Shown here one piece after another: positions 34,285-43,023 of a stretch of 64,000 bases of DNA. The DNA is from UBA952 sp044361535 (lineage in GTDB: Bacteria > Bacteroidota > Bacteroidia > Flavobacteriales_D > Crocinitomicaceae), in NCBI GenBank assembly GCA_044361535.1, contig JBIKIQ010000003.1, forward strand, positions 124,001 through 188,000. Reading direction: 5' to 3'. The position numbers were made by a program, and so were the translations under genes. Position 1 is the stretch's first letter. Each line of letters begins with the position of its first letter. The notes beneath the pieces were generated by a model. It was not told where the DNA came from. It did no database searches and was given only the letters and a program-made list of their open reading frames with translations.

Positions 34285-35888
34285 TACTTAATTCTTATTT
34301 TTTGTCCAACATATATAGATCCTGCATTAACACCAGGATTAAGTGTTTTAAGTTGTTGAATAGATAGTCCGTTATTTACTGCAATTCGTGTAAATGTATC
34401 TCCCTTCTTTACCGTATGATATTTCTTAGTTTCAACAGGTTTTTTATTCTGAGGTTTGGTGTTGATCGTTGTGTTTTGATTAGCAGGTTTTTGATTAACG
34501 GTAGTATTTGCAGGCTTTTGATTTTGAACATTATTTTGGATATTGTTCTGTGGTTTTGGTGTAATAGGATTAGTTGTGTTCGTTGTTGTTTTAATTTCTG
34601 TTTTTTGTTTTACCTTTATTTCTTGTCCAACCGATAATATGGCTGTAGATAATTGATTCCAGGTCATTATATCTTCTACATTCACGCTGTATTTTTGAGC
34701 AATAGTTTTTACTGTTTCGCCCATTTTAACGGTATGTAGAATTTCTTTTAACTCTACAATTGTTGTGTCTTTTGTTTTTGTGGTGTCAATAACAGGAACT
34801 GGCTCTGGTTTTTTCGGGAAATAGATTGATTCTTCAAGTGCATATAAACTATCTTCCAATCCCACAAGTTTACTTATAATGTCTGAAGGACCATAAATGC
34901 AACTAGCTGGACTTGCCTTGGGAACATACGCTGTTTTATAAATAGGATTTAATTCTTTTATTTCTTCTAAATTCCAATCCATTAATTTTGAGATAGTAGC
35001 CATGTGGACAGCTTTCGGCAAACAGATTGTGTCAAGTGTATAAAAGTTTGTTTTAACCTCTGCTGGTTTAATATTGTGTTCATTATAATAGTTCATATAA
35101 TAGGCGGCTGCAATAAATGCCGGTACATATCCTTGAGTTTCAGTCGGTAGGTAAGGACGAACTTCCCAATAAGTTGTTTTATTTCCTGAACGTTTAATAG
35201 CCTTATTAACTGTTCCTGGACCGGCGTTGTAGGCAGCAAGGGCTAAATTCCAATCGCCGTATATATCATATAATTGTTTCAAAAAGCGACAAGCCGCATC
35301 TGTTTCTTTTTCTGGATCCATCCGTTCGTCGATGTATGAATTCTCTTTCAAGCCATAGTATTGACCTGTCCCGTACATAAATTGCCACAACCCCAGTGCT
35401 CCAGCCTTTGATTTTACTTGCGGTCGCAAACCACTTTCAATTACTGATAAATATTTTAACTCGATGGGCAATCCATATTCAGCCAGTTTAGCCTCGTACA
35501 TTGGGAAATATAACCCAGATCTACCAAGAACAATTTTTACAAACGAGCGTTTTTTCTCTCCCCAATTTTTCAATACTGAAAGTGTAGTAGGGTTACAATC
35601 TAAATGGAAGGGACTCATATCATTTAATCTCTCCAGCCGCTCACAATAGACTTCATCGCTGTAAGTAGGAATTTCATTTGATTCAAAATTAAGTTGAGTC
35701 ATGAGTTCCGTGGAAGTGTATTTTTTAGCCATATCGGCCAGATACATTTTTAGACTTTGTTCAACTGTGTTTACAAATGCAATTTTGTCCAAAGAATCAC
35801 CAGGTTTGATGAGGTGCTTTTTGGTTTGAGAATGTACAAAAGAAGAAAATAAAATACTGAAGAATAAAAATAGCCTTTGAAATGTCAT
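34284..35888 (-). CDS. MltD-like lytic transglycosylase with LysM domains
   Basis: The 534-residue protein cleaves peptidoglycan glycan strands. A signal peptide (LFLFFSILFSSFVHSQT) leads into an N-terminal region and the SLT domain (about 135-265) with the catalytic glutamate E151 in SVIESGLRPQ, the downstream KAGALGLWQFM and LALAAYNAGPGTV. Two C-terminal LysM modules bind peptidoglycan (HTVKMGETVKTIAQKYSVN and HTVKKGDTFTRIAVNNGL). Between them lies a Thr/Asn/Pro/Gln-rich linker of low complexity. It is the first gene of a four-gene envelope operon. Confidence 0.94.
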   Translation of the reverse strand: MTFQRLFLFFSILFSSFVHSQTKKHLIKPGDSLDKIAFVNTVEQSLKMYLADMAKKYTSTELMTQLNFESNEIPTYSDEVYCERLERLNDMSPFHLDCNPTTLSVLKNWGEKKRSFVKIVLGRSGLYFPMYEAKLAEYGLPIELKYLSVIESGLRPQVKSKAGALGLWQFMYGTGQYYGLKENSYIDERMDPEKETDAACRFLKQLYDIYGDWNLALAAYNAGPGTVNKAIKRSGNKTTYWEVRPYLPTETQGYVPAFIAAAYYMNYYNEHNIKPAEVKTNFYTLDTICLPKAVHMATISKLMDWNLEEIKELNPIYKTAYVPKASPASCIYGPSDIISKLVGLEDSLYALEESIYFPKKPEPVPVIDTTKTKDTTIVELKEILHTVKMGETVKTIAQKYSVNVEDIMTWNQLSTAILSVGQEIKVKQKTEIKTTTNTTNPITPKPQNNIQNNVQNQKPANTTVNQKPANQNTTINTKPQNKKPVETKKYHTVKKGDTFTRIAVNNGLSIQQLKTLNPGVNAGSIYVGQKIRIK

Positions 35889-35901
35889 ACTATTATTTTG
35901 T

Positions 35902-35920
35902 ACGATTTATAAAAAATCGT
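35902..35920. repeat. Short inverted repeat upstream of the transglycosylase operon
   Basis: ACGATTT (35902-35908) pairs with AAATCGT (35914-35920) around 5 bases, located 13 bases upstream of the mltD-like ATG. It could be an operator or a 5'-leader hairpin; a chance AT-rich palindrome is also possible. Confidence 0.3.
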
Positions 35921-36097
35921 GAATTAATGAGTTTGGAAATTACGAAAATTGAGCCAAAAGGTTCGTTTATTTTAACAAATTTTGAAGTTATAGTAAAGGG
36001 TTTAACAATTTTTATTCATTTGTAGAAAAATCTTCTTAAATATCACATGATTAAGTCTGACCAACCCAATTCATAAAAAAGAACTATTTTTGATAAA

Positions 36098-36772
36098 ATG
36101 ACAACAACATTTATTGTTACCGCAGGAGGTATTGGAAAACGAATGGGGACTGATATTCCAAAACAGTTCATCGAAATAAATGGATTACCTATTTTAATGC
36201 ATACATTGCTAAAATTGTATACGTTCAATTCAAAAGCTCAACTCATACTAACACTTCCCGGTGATTGGCTTGATTACTGGAAAGATCTACGAAAAAAACA
36301 TGATTTTTTAATCGATGTTGAGCTAGTAGAAGGAGGACAAGAAAGATTTCACTCCATAAAAAATGCGTTAAAATTTGCTCAAGGCGATATAATTGCAATT
36401 CATGATGGGGTTAGACCTTTAGTTTCAAAAGATACGCTAGAACGATTAGTTGATGGAGTCAAAAAGTACCGCGCAGTGATTCCGGTTTTAGGAATTAAGG
36501 AAAGCGTACGTATGCTTCGAGAAAATCAATCAGAGGCAATTAATCGTGATTTGGTAAAAATAGTACAAACCCCTCAGTTTTTTATAAAAGAATTGATTCA
36601 ACGGGCCTATACAAGTGAATTTTCAAATGAGTTTACCGATGATGCTTCAGTTGTAGAAAAATTAGGATTTTCTGTCGAATTGGTTCCTGGCAATGAAGAA
36701 AATATAAAAATCACAACGCCGCTTGATCTAAAGATGGCAGAGTATTTTTTGCAAATAGCTGAATTAAAATAG
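36098..36772 (+). CDS. ispD: 2-C-methyl-D-erythritol 4-phosphate cytidylyltransferase
   Basis: IspD transfers CMP to methylerythritol phosphate in the non-mevalonate isoprenoid pathway. The 224 residues show the nucleotide-binding start TFIVTAGGIGKRMGTDIPKQF, the block AIHDGVRPLVS, TPQFF, and FTDDASVVEKLGFSVELVPGNEENIKITTPLDL. In many IspD proteins the first loop reads AAGxGxRM; here it is TAGGIGKRM, still compatible. The gene stands alone and its stop directly abuts the convergent DinB-like gene. Confidence 0.93.
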   Translation: MTTTFIVTAGGIGKRMGTDIPKQFIEINGLPILMHTLLKLYTFNSKAQLILTLPGDWLDYWKDLRKKHDFLIDVELVEGGQERFHSIKNALKFAQGDIIAIHDGVRPLVSKDTLERLVDGVKKYRAVIPVLGIKESVRMLRENQSEAINRDLVKIVQTPQFFIKELIQRAYTSEFSNEFTDDASVVEKLGFSVELVPGNEENIKITTPLDLKMAEYFLQIAELK

Positions 36773-37243
36773 TCAATCTAAAGTTGGAATGCTATTCAAA
36801 TGAAATTGTTCAAAATGATGGGTAAAATGCTTTGCATGAAGTCGCAGCCATTGTTCATAATTCAACAGACCATAATAAGGATGTAAATTTCCGTTTTCCT
36901 CATTTTCAGAATAATAATCTTCAAAATCAATCCAATTTTCGGCTAATTCATCAATGGCAAGTTCAAGATCCTCGTTTCGAAGCTTTTCTTCTTTTTTTGC
37001 AAAAGGAACCTCTATATTTTTGGCCATTGGTTTGTCTGACAGCAAAAACTCTTTCATTCTTGGTATCTTTTCCTCTGGAATTTCTAATGGAAAGGTATTT
37101 TTACCGATAGCCATTTGAAGTGAGTCAGAAAGGTGTTCAACCATTCGTTGTGCTGACATTTCTCCCCATCCCGGTTTTGCATTGGGACTTAACTTTTCAA
37201 GATGCTGTAGAATAACTTCTAAATTTGGTTCAATAAATTCCAT
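36773..37243 (-). CDS. DUF1569/DinB-like protein
   Basis: The 156-residue protein looks like a four-helix DinB-superfamily member of the DUF1569 type. Two histidine-containing segments that could bind a metal are visible: QRMVEHLSDSL near residue 34 and LRLHAKHFTHHFEQF near the end, with YGLLNYEQW between. No signal peptide. The biochemical role is unknown; DinB-like proteins often act as thiol-dependent transferases, which is worth noting because bacillithiol synthesis is encoded in this window (an inference, not evidence). Confidence 0.75.
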   Translation of the reverse strand: MEFIEPNLEVILQHLEKLSPNAKPGWGEMSAQRMVEHLSDSLQMAIGKNTFPLEIPEEKIPRMKEFLLSDKPMAKNIEVPFAKKEEKLRNEDLELAIDELAENWIDFEDYYSENEENGNLHPYYGLLNYEQWLRLHAKHFTHHFEQFHLNSIPTLD

Positions 37244-37311
37244 TCGTTAAATGTTTGTTCGAAATTACAACAATATCGCGTAGATAATAAAATTAGAATT
37301 AATTTTAAACA

Positions 37312-38424
37312 ATGTTATTCAAAAATGTAATAGGTCATAATGAATTAAAACACCATTTAATTCAGGAAATAAAGGAGGGTAAAATTGCCCAAACTCAATT
37401 GTTTTCTGGTAAAATGGGTTATGGAAATTTGCCTATGGCACTTGCATTTATTCAATACGTTTTTTGTGAAAATAAATCTGAAACGGATAGTTGTGGGCAT
37501 TGCAGTAGTTGTAAAAAAGTAACAGATTTACAACATCCTGATTTGCATTTTTTCTTTCCGGTTGTTCAAGCACTTTCAAAAACTTCTTCAAAACATCTAT
37601 CAGATTGGAGAGATCAACTCAAAGAGAACCCTTATTTTGATTTATTTGAGTGGACACAACGCATTGATGACCGTGAACGCAAACCTATAATTAGCGCAGA
37701 AGAAAGCCAAGAAATCATTCGAAAAACTGCCTTAAAATCTTACGAAGGTGGTTACAAGGTATATGTTATTTGGATGGCAGAGGAAATGAATGCTATCTGT
37801 GCGAATAAATTATTAAAAATATTAGAAGAACCGCCTGAAAAATCATTATTTCTTCTACTTTGTGAATCAATGGATGGGATATTGCCAACCATCCTATCCA
37901 GAACACAAATTGTTACGGTTCCTCGAATACCGGATAATGATCTCGTATCTTTTCTTGTTCAAAAAACAATGATAGACACAGAAACAGCTCAAAGTTTTGC
38001 CTCTTTTAGTGAAGGGAACTACCTAACAGCGATTCAACAATTGAAGCAACAAGAAAACACTGATTTTCTTGAGTTCTTTAAAAATTTAATGCGAACAGGA
38101 TATAAAAAGGATGTCAATGCAATGCTTGATTGGGCTGAGGAAGCTGCGCAACAATCCAAAGAGAAACAAAAATTGTTTATTGTATATGCACTGCACTTAA
38201 TACGCCAGAGTATTTTAATAAATTACACCCCTGGTTCTTTGGTGAAACTATCGCAAAATGAGGCTGAATTCCTTAAAAATTTCGCCAAATTTATTCATGG
38301 AAAAAATATTCAAGCCTTTATGCAAACCATGAATGATATTCATTATCACTTAGAGCGAAATGCCAATCCGAGAATCGTATTTACACATTTGACGTTTCAA
38401 GTAATGCGATATATACATGTGTAA
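37312..38424 (+). CDS. holB: DNA polymerase III subunit delta prime
   Basis: This 370-residue AAA+ clamp-loader subunit matches the HolB pattern: an opening NVIGHNELKHHLIQEIK, a zinc-binding CGHCSSCKK region (about 65), HPDLHFFFP, YKVYVIWMAEEMNAICANKLLKILEEPPEKSLFLLLCES, and the serine-arginine-cysteine-type sensor region ILPTILSRTQIV. The Walker A loop (LFSGKMGYGNLP) lacks the GKT, as expected because delta prime does not hydrolyse ATP. It stands alone before the ferritin gene. Confidence 0.9.
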   Translation: MLFKNVIGHNELKHHLIQEIKEGKIAQTQLFSGKMGYGNLPMALAFIQYVFCENKSETDSCGHCSSCKKVTDLQHPDLHFFFPVVQALSKTSSKHLSDWRDQLKENPYFDLFEWTQRIDDRERKPIISAEESQEIIRKTALKSYEGGYKVYVIWMAEEMNAICANKLLKILEEPPEKSLFLLLCESMDGILPTILSRTQIVTVPRIPDNDLVSFLVQKTMIDTETAQSFASFSEGNYLTAIQQLKQQENTDFLEFFKNLMRTGYKKDVNAMLDWAEEAAQQSKEKQKLFIVYALHLIRQSILINYTPGSLVKLSQNEAEFLKNFAKFIHGKNIQAFMQTMNDIHYHLERNANPRIVFTHLTFQVMRYIHV

Positions 38425-38439
38425 TTCGTTTGTTGAGAA

Positions 38440-38472
38440 TTGAACAAAAGTCAATAAAGAATTGTAATTTTG
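38440..38472 (+). promoter_or_regulatory. Bacteroidota-type promoter for ferritin
   Basis: TTG (38440-38442), a 22-base spacer and TAATTTTG (38465-38472) fit the consensus; the ATG follows 19 bases later. The spacer is at the long end of the usual range. Confidence 0.55.
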
Positions 38473-38491
38473 ATAACTAAAACCTACCGTT

Positions 38492-39010
38492 ATGAATACA
38501 CGAGTTGAACAAGCCTTAAATGATCAGATTGAAAAAGAAGCATCATCTTCGCAATATTATCTTTCTATGGCATCCTGGGCTGAAAATAATGGCCTCAATG
38601 GAACTGCAAAATTTATGTATTTGCATTCCGACGAAGAACGTTTTCACATGTTAAAACTCATCAAATTTGTGAACGAAAGAGGTGGAAAAGCATTGGTTCC
38701 TGCTATTGGCAAGCCGCCAGTAGAATTTGACAATCTTGAAAGTGTATTTACTCTTTTACTAGAACACGAAATTAAGGTAACTGAAAGCATTAATAATTTA
38801 GTGGATGTTTGCTTGCAAGAAAAAGATTATTCAACACACAATTTTGTTCAATGGTATGTTTCTGAACAATTGGAAGAAGAGGCACTTGCTCGAACAATTT
38901 TAGATAAACTAAGATTGATAGGAGGCGACAAAGGAGGTATGTATATGTTTGATAGAGATCTTGAAAACTCTGCCATTCTGCCGAAAAACCCAACAGATCC
39001 CGCGGCATAA
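38492..39010 (+). CDS. ftnA: Non-heme ferritin
   Basis: This 172-residue protein would form a 24-subunit iron store. The four-helix ferritin pattern with ferroxidase ligands is visible: DQIEKEASSSQYYLSMASWAE (first Glu ligand), YLHSDEERFHMLKLIKF (Glu and His of the second helix) and FVQWYVSEQLEEEALARTIL (third-helix glutamates). There is no N-terminal targeting sequence and no heme-binding methionine typical of bacterioferritin. It has its own promoter. The cyclase gene starts 5 bases after its stop, so some co-transcription is possible. Confidence 0.95.
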   Translation: MNTRVEQALNDQIEKEASSSQYYLSMASWAENNGLNGTAKFMYLHSDEERFHMLKLIKFVNERGGKALVPAIGKPPVEFDNLESVFTLLLEHEIKVTESINNLVDVCLQEKDYSTHNFVQWYVSEQLEEEALARTILDKLRLIGGDKGGMYMFDRDLENSAILPKNPTDPAA

Positions 39011-39015
39011 AGATT

Positions 39016-42000
39016 GTGATAAAAAGCTTTCTTTTTGGTTTTTTCTTATTTTTTTGTGCGTTAAGTATTTCCGCTCAAGGCGAGTTTCGTTTCAGAAATT
39101 ATACCATAAACGATGGTCTATCACAGAGTTTAGTTACAACCATCATCCAAGACGATAATTATGGAATTTGGGTTGGGACTCAAGATGGATTAAACCGCTT
39201 TGATGGGAAATCTTTTGAGGTATTTACACCTGATGATAATAAGAATATACTAAGTCAATCGTTTAAATGTTCAGCAAAATCAAAGGATGGACGTATTTGG
39301 TTCGGAACAGTTAATGGACTTACATTATACGATCCAGTTCTTGAAAAATTCCGATCGTTTACATTAAACCGAAAACAATCTCTTCACATCGAATCAATTT
39401 TTGTTGATTCAAAAGACAATCTTTGGATTGCAACAATGGGCAATGGTTTATTGTATTTTGATACCAAAAAGCTCGTATTTTCCTCAATTTCCATTAACCT
39501 AATTAGTCCAAAAATCAAATTAGTATATGGGTTAAGTGATGATGAATTAATAATTGATACGGATGATAGTCAACTTTTTTTATACTCCATTAAGAATAAA
39601 AAAAGCGTTAAACTTATTGTTCCACAAAAATCGGATAAACCACCAACTGTTCAACGCATAATAAAATATTCAAATGAGGTCCTTTTACTTGCTACTAGTC
39701 AAGGGCTTTATTCTTTTCACATAGCCAAACGAAAAGTGGAGCCTTCCTTTCAATTATTAGACGATAGATTTGGGTTATTGAATATAACAGATGTTTGTCG
39801 TTCGGGAGATAAAACCTTTATTTCCACTTCAAATAATGGGCTTTTTACAGTATCTAAAGACTGGACGATAAGTCAATACACGGAAGATTTATTTCGCAAG
39901 GATGCCCTTTTATTTAATGGAATAACCACCTTGTTTAAGGATAAAAGTGGAAGCATTTGGGTTGGATCTGAAAGAGGGTTAAGTAGTTTTGATCCAACGA
40001 ATACAGGTTTTTTGGGGATAGGGCCTTCAGATAACCCCGAAAAAGGACTGCCTGTTGCCAATGTTTGGAGTTTTAGTGAAAGTCCAGATAAAACCTACAT
40101 ATTTATTGGAACCGATGATGGAATTACACGTTTACATGTCGCAACTCAAAAATTAGAGCATTTTTCGCGATCTTTCCTCAATCCAATTGAAAAAGATAAA
40201 TCGGTTGTGTTGTCAATGTATGCCATTTCCAATGATAAAATATTAGCAGGTTGTTTGGATGGACTTTATCTGCTAGAAATAACTTCCCCAAGTTCCTATA
40301 GTTTTAAACCGTTGAACTTTCTTGATCCAATTGATGCTAATAAACACGATAAAACCTATGCAATAATACCCTACTTAGAAAATCAGTATTTTCTGGCAAC
40401 ACGCTCTGGAGTTGTTTTGGTTGATTTAACAAAGAAATCAGCTGTAACTTTTGAACATGACCAAAAAAAATCAAATGAAACAATTTCACTTGGTGTTTGT
40501 CGTCACGGATTTAAAGATAATTCAGGTCAATATTGGTTTGCAACAAGTAGTGGAGGCTTAAATAGACTAATTAACACAAAAAAGGGATTGAAAATAATAC
40601 CCTATAAATTCAATGCTAAAATAAAATCAAAGGCCGTAGATTATATCAATTCAATTTACCAATCAGATGCCACAACTTTTTGGTGTGGAACAAGTGGATC
40701 TGGACTTGTAAAACTAAATATCCAGAATGGGAATATTCAAGTATTTAATAGAGCTATCGGATTACCAAATAATGTAATATATGGAGTACTTCAAGATGAA
40801 GAGGGATTTTTATGGTTGAGCTCAAATAAGGGGTTGACAAAGTTTGACCCTGCCACGAACAAAGCCACAAATTACAGAGAAATCGATGGGTTGATGAGTA
40901 ACGAGTTTAATCAAGGGGCATATTACAAATCAGCTTCAAAAACATTTTATTTTGGGGGCATATTTGGATTTAATTACTTTAATCAGAAGGATTTACTGCA
41001 ATCAACAAAGGAGATAAAGGTAATCTTTACCAAGATAAAAGTTGATGGCTCATGGGTGAAACCAGGCGACAAAAACAAATTATTGAATAGCGCACTTTCC
41101 AATACACAACGTATATCACTTTCATACAGACAAAGAAGTTTTACGATTCGCTTTCAACCATCTGAACTCAGTAATACGAATTTAGTAAATTACAAATATG
41201 TTTTAGAAGGATCTGATGAAGGAGAAATCCTAATTCAAAGCAATAATGAAATAAATTTTAATGCCTTATCTTCTGGTGATTATGTTTTAAAAGTTTATGC
41301 AAGGACAGGACTTGGTCCATGGTCCACTTCGCCTGCAATTCTTGAAATAAGTATTCAAGCACCTTTTTGGAAAACATGGTGGTTTTGGAGTTTATTGGCA
41401 ATTGGGCTAAGTCTTATCTCTTATGTTTTTGTAAGACGAAGAATAGAGCAGGGTAGAAGGGAGCAAGTGAGATTGGAAATAAAAATTGCTGAACGAACCA
41501 GAGAAATCAGGGAACAAAAGAAGCAAATTGAAATTCAAAATGAACAAATTCAGGAGGAGAAGTACAAAGTTGAGGAGCAACAAAAACTTCTGCAGCTTGA
41601 AAAGGACAAAAGCGAGAGTATTTTATTAAATATTTTGCCAGAGTCATCTGTTAAGGAATTGAAATCTAAAGGGAAAGTTTCAGCTAAAGCATACAGTACA
41701 GTTACAGTAATGTTTACAGATGTAGTGGGCTTTACAAAAATTTCAGAAAATATGGCGCCAAGTCGCTTAGTTAATAAGTTAGATGTCATGTTTCGTAAAT
41801 TCGACGAGATAATCGTATCAAATGAGCTTGAGAAAATTAAAACAATTGGTGACGCATACATGTGTGCAGGAGGGGTCCCCGAGAAGAATTCAACAAACCC
41901 AATCGATACGTGTTTAGCAGCGCTTCAAATCCAAGATTACATGGCAAAATTAAAATATGATGCCATTGCAAATCATGAGGATTATTGGGAAATTAGGTTA

Positions 42001-42918
42001 GGAATTAATACGGGAAGTGTAACAGCTGGGGTGATAGGTTCACAACGTTTAGCATATGATATTTGGGGGTCAACCGTTAACGAGGCTCAGCGAATGGAAA
42101 TGTTAGGTGAACCAGGAAAAGTAATGGTTTCCGGCTCTACATTTTCATACATAGAACCTTATTTTGAATGTGAGTTTAAAGGCAAAGTGCAAACGAAAGG
42201 AAAAGGGCTAATCGATATGTATATCGTTAATCGAATTAAGCCTGAACTTTCTAAAAATAATGAAGGCCTATACCCTAATGAGAGATTTCTTCAAATCGTT
42301 AATCTTCATCACTTTAGTACGATTAAATACTACAAAACAGAACATCATGTCTTGAAAATGCTTGAAAATGGATTGGACAAGAATCTCTATTATCACAGCA
42401 TTAATCATACAAAAGATGTTGTCAAGTCAGTTGAACGTTTGGCATTACTAGAGGGAGTAACTGATGAAGGCTTATTTTTATTGAAAACAGCCGCCATATT
42501 CCACGATGCTGGATTTTTAGAGAGTTATAGTCATAATGAACCGATTGGTGCGCGCATGGCAGAAGAGATCTTGCCTCAATATGGTTATACTCAAGATCAT
42601 ATTCAAACCATAAAAGAATTAATTTTTGTGACACAAATACCGCATAAACCAACGAATAAACTTCAGGAAATAATTTGTGATGCCGATTTAGATTATCTTG
42701 GTCGCAATGATTTTGAGGAAATTGCAGATAAATTAAGGCGGGAATTAAGGGAAAGGGGAATCATTTCAAGTGATAGAAAATGGGATGAAATTCAAATTTC
42801 ATTCTTAAATCAGCATAAGTACTTTACAAAAACAGCAAAGGAAATCCGTCAAAAAACGAAAGAGAAAAACATGCTTCTTGTCCAAGAACGCATTGAAAAA
42901 AATGAATATAAGGATTAA
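39016..42918 (+). CDS. Periplasmic propeller sensor fused to class III adenylate cyclase and HD domain
   Basis: The 1300-residue protein starts at a GTG (39016) with a signal peptide (SFLFGFFLFFCALSISAQG). Residues about 22-690 are two-component-regulator propeller repeats (for example TIIQDDNYGIWVGTQDGLNRFD), then a Y_Y_Y-like domain (about 695-775), one membrane helix (about 781-806) and a coiled coil (to about 880). The class III cyclase domain follows: metal aspartates in VMFTDVVGF (D902) and KTIGDAYM (D946), the adenine-selecting K942 and D1015 (in YDIWG), N1022 and R1026. The last 190 residues form an HD domain with H1131, H1163-D1164 and an Asp in CDADLDYLG (D1222/D1224). Predicted role: an external signal controls cAMP made, and perhaps removed, by the same protein. 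The ligand and the HD substrate are unknown. Confidence 0.88.
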   Translation: MIKSFLFGFFLFFCALSISAQGEFRFRNYTINDGLSQSLVTTIIQDDNYGIWVGTQDGLNRFDGKSFEVFTPDDNKNILSQSFKCSAKSKDGRIWFGTVNGLTLYDPVLEKFRSFTLNRKQSLHIESIFVDSKDNLWIATMGNGLLYFDTKKLVFSSISINLISPKIKLVYGLSDDELIIDTDDSQLFLYSIKNKKSVKLIVPQKSDKPPTVQRIIKYSNEVLLLATSQGLYSFHIAKRKVEPSFQLLDDRFGLLNITDVCRSGDKTFISTSNNGLFTVSKDWTISQYTEDLFRKDALLFNGITTLFKDKSGSIWVGSERGLSSFDPTNTGFLGIGPSDNPEKGLPVANVWSFSESPDKTYIFIGTDDGITRLHVATQKLEHFSRSFLNPIEKDKSVVLSMYAISNDKILAGCLDGLYLLEITSPSSYSFKPLNFLDPIDANKHDKTYAIIPYLENQYFLATRSGVVLVDLTKKSAVTFEHDQKKSNETISLGVCRHGFKDNSGQYWFATSSGGLNRLINTKKGLKIIPYKFNAKIKSKAVDYINSIYQSDATTFWCGTSGSGLVKLNIQNGNIQVFNRAIGLPNNVIYGVLQDEEGFLWLSSNKGLTKFDPATNKATNYREIDGLMSNEFNQGAYYKSASKTFYFGGIFGFNYFNQKDLLQSTKEIKVIFTKIKVDGSWVKPGDKNKLLNSALSNTQRISLSYRQRSFTIRFQPSELSNTNLVNYKYVLEGSDEGEILIQSNNEINFNALSSGDYVLKVYARTGLGPWSTSPAILEISIQAPFWKTWWFWSLLAIGLSLISYVFVRRRIEQGRREQVRLEIKIAERTREIREQKKQIEIQNEQIQEEKYKVEEQQKLLQLEKDKSESILLNILPESSVKELKSKGKVSAKAYSTVTVMFTDVVGFTKISENMAPSRLVNKLDVMFRKFDEIIVSNELEKIKTIGDAYMCAGGVPEKNSTNPIDTCLAALQIQDYMAKLKYDAIANHEDYWEIRLGINTGSVTAGVIGSQRLAYDIWGSTVNEAQRMEMLGEPGKVMVSGSTFSYIEPYFECEFKGKVQTKGKGLIDMYIVNRIKPELSKNNEGLYPNERFLQIVNLHHFSTIKYYKTEHHVLKMLENGLDKNLYYHSINHTKDVVKSVERLALLEGVTDEGLFLLKTAAIFHDAGFLESYSHNEPIGARMAEEILPQYGYTQDHIQTIKELIFVTQIPHKPTNKLQEIICDADLDYLGRNDFEEIADKLRRELRERGIISSDRKWDEIQISFLNQHKYFTKTAKEIRQKTKEKNMLLVQERIEKNEYKD

Positions 42919-42944
42919 CAAAGACAATACCTTACAGACTACTC

Positions 42945-42966
42945 AAAACAAACCTGTTTTTTTTTT
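42945..42966 (+). terminator. Possible AT-rich terminator after the cyclase gene
   Basis: AAAACA and TGTTTT form a 6-bp stem around a 4-base loop, continuing into a long T run, 27 bases after the stop. The stem is weak, so this is tentative. Confidence 0.4.
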
Positions 42967-42974
42967 GTTTAATC

Positions 42975-43003
42975 TTTGTCTTAGTAAATATTCCGTAATT
43001 TTA
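42975..43003 (+). promoter_or_regulatory. Putative promoter for the acyl-CoA dehydrogenase gene
   Basis: TTTG (42975-42978), a 17-base spacer and TAATTTTA (42996-43003) are one base off the consensus; the ATG follows 20 bases later. Confidence 0.5.
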
Positions 43004-43023
43004 CGCACCAAAATCTTATTAAA

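Noticed and set aside
41550..41861. Open frame of 103 codons opposite the cyclase domain
   Set aside because: Antisense to the conserved cyclase motifs; no independent support.
39016..42918. Possible cyclic-nucleotide anti-phage system (Pycsar-like) centred on the cyclase
   Set aside because: The protein has a signal peptide and periplasmic sensor, and neighbours (ferritin, acyl-CoA dehydrogenase) include no effector gene; a general signalling role fits better.
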